Shown here piece by piece: positions 30,730 to 31,707 of a stretch of 31,707 bases of DNA. Every line of letters starts with the position of its first letter. Position 1 is the first letter of the stretch. Made by a program: the position numbers and the translations under genes. Below the pieces are notes generated by a model. It was not told the origin of the DNA and did not search any database. It saw only the letters and a list, made by a program, of their open reading frames with translations. The DNA is from JBDSRX01 sp047445235 (GTDB lineage Bacteria; Patescibacteriota; Dojkabacteria; J137), in NCBI GenBank assembly GCA_047445235.1, contig JBLGEO010000013.1:1-31707 (forward strand), given 5' to 3'.

Positions 30730-31638
30730 CTATCCTATCATCTCCAAAGCCTTAATCCTTTCAGACATCTTGGGATGTGTGGAGAATAAACTTGCAAATA
30801 AACCATTATCCTTACTGTTTACAGAAGGATTATCTATGCAAATTTGTGCAACATTTCTATTCTGTATTGCTTCTATGCATGAATCCTTATCTATCTTCTG
30901 CAAAGCTGAAATTAAATGTTTTGAAGTTTTTGTTAGTTCAACTGCTCCAGCATCTGCTAGAAATTCTCTTTTTCTAGAAATTGTAGCCTGTATAATAAGA
31001 GTAAATAATATTCCTACAAAGAATGCTACAATCTTCATTATAAATAGTACTAGTAACGCTTGACCAGCCTTCTTTCCTCTAGCTCTAAATCTAACTCTAA
31101 TTATCGCCCATGCTAATGTTTGAATAATTCCAGAGAAGATAATAGCAATCATCATTACTCTAGAATCGTGATTTATAATATGAGTTAATTCGTGTGCAGC
31201 TACAGCTTCGATTTCTTCTTTTGTTAAATTTTTAAGAATTCCTTTTGAAAAGGCAATGCTCGCCCTTTTAGGAGATAAACCAGTTGCGTATGCATTTAAA
31301 GATTCATCATTTATTATAGATATACTCGGAGTTGGTAATCCTCTAGAAATACACAGATTCTCCACAATGTTATAAAGTTCAGGATAATCTTTTCTTGTTA
31401 CAGAGTAAGCATCAGCAAAAGAATCCACCATTCTTCTATAAAATACCCATGCAATCGTAAACCAAATTAGCACAAGAATTAGAATAAATGGAGAGTAATT
31501 GTAAGTTACTTCTAAGCCTTCATTAAAGTAAGAGTCAATTGAAAATACATTTGAATCTCTTACTCTTTCACTTACTGGATAACTAGCTACAGTCTTACAT
31601 TCATATAAAGGGCTATTGTTATACACAGGAGCGCTCAT
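30730..31638 (-). CDS. htpX: HtpX-like M48 family membrane metalloprotease
   Basis: A 302-residue zinc protease for membrane protein quality control. The catalytic motif is HELTH (149-153: H149, E150, H153). The third zinc ligand is E225 in SRKREFLADAGA, and the conserved late STHPKMSERI (286-295) is present. Membrane helices are at about 50-67, 161-181 and 195-218. Typical HtpX has two N-terminal helices. Here there is one, preceded by about 48 polar residues, so the N-terminus differs from the classic enzyme. AGGAGAT (31642-31648) precedes the ATG, one of the few strong Shine-Dalgarno sites in the window, and fixes this start. Confidence 0.93.
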   Translation of the reverse strand: MSAPVYNNSPLYECKTVASYPVSERVRDSNVFSIDSYFNEGLEVTYNYSPFILILVLIWFTIAWVFYRRMVDSFADAYSVTRKDYPELYNIVENLCISRGLPTPSISIINDESLNAYATGLSPKRASIAFSKGILKNLTKEEIEAVAAHELTHIINHDSRVMMIAIIFSGIIQTLAWAIIRVRFRARGKKAGQALLVLFIMKIVAFFVGILFTLIIQATISRKREFLADAGAVELTKTSKHLISALQKIDKDSCIEAIQNRNVAQICIDNPSVNSKDNGLFASLFSTHPKMSERIKALEMIG

Positions 31639-31707
31639 AATATCTCCTACTTTTAAAGAATAATTAAATTCACACTTCTGAGTTTTATATACTGTTTGAT
31701 AACTATA

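Noticed and set aside
1..31707. CRISPR arrays, insertion sequences, prophage genes, rRNA genes
   Set aside because: No regularly spaced repeats, transposase, integrase or rRNA signature was seen. The only repeats are the pilin triplication, the tRNA 5' duplication and a Thr-Pro coding tract.

Overview
The window is visibly AT-rich and densely packed. It looks like a genome fragment from a reduced, single-membrane bacterium, most likely of the Candidate Phyla Radiation (Patescibacteria); a Dojkabacteria- or Katanobacteria-like member is a guess. The reasons are the type IV pilus cluster with many pilins but no outer-membrane secretin seen, CAP/SH3b/LysM surface proteins, many unrecognised cytoplasmic proteins, overlapping genes and scarce Shine-Dalgarno sites. 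The standard code fits: TGA ends the ABC ATPase gene, and conserved families read full length.

Layout. 2-100 (+) is the C-terminus of an FtsW/RodA protein. 102-2709 (-) holds a polytopic O-antigen-ligase-like protein and a membrane-anchored CAP protein. 2791-4928 (+) is a NatA/NatB-type ABC pair. 4929-6894 (-) holds peptide deformylase, a small membrane protein and a family 2 glycosyltransferase. 6986-20251 (-) is the core of the window, a type IV pilus locus. In transcription order it encodes a LysM membrane protein, an unknown 264-aa protein, a receiver protein, PilB, PilC with an SH3b tail, a GspH-like minor pilin, a PilV-like pilin fused to an LVIVD-type beta-propeller, a PilW-like pilin, a PilX-like pilin, a CHASE-PAS sensor without a kinase, a PAS histidine kinase, and three tandem pilin paralogues closed by a terminator.

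20252-20906 holds a promoter, a broken copy of the 5' part of tRNA-Gly with an insert, the intact tRNA-Gly(GCC), a frameshifted small ORF and a bidirectional terminator. 20905-21875 (-) holds a conserved hypothetical gene and msrB. 22001-29637 (+) holds a 769-aa unknown protein, a possible 46-aa coupled ORF, a secreted lectin-fold candidate, three small proteins (one GNAT-like), lepA and a 130-aa unknown. 29675-31638 (-) holds a 313-aa unknown and an HtpX-like protease.

How it may work together (inference): PilB and PilC assemble pilins at the cytoplasmic membrane. GspH/PilV/PilW/PilX-like minor pilins would prime the fibre and place a propeller adhesin at its tip, covalently joined to the PilV-like subunit. 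LysM and SH3b domains would anchor the machine to the cell wall in place of an outer-membrane complex. A split sensor, a histidine kinase and a stand-alone receiver in the same locus suggest that pilus activity responds to an extracellular signal. Promoter calls, operator-like repeats and fold assignments were made by eye, without database or folding software.
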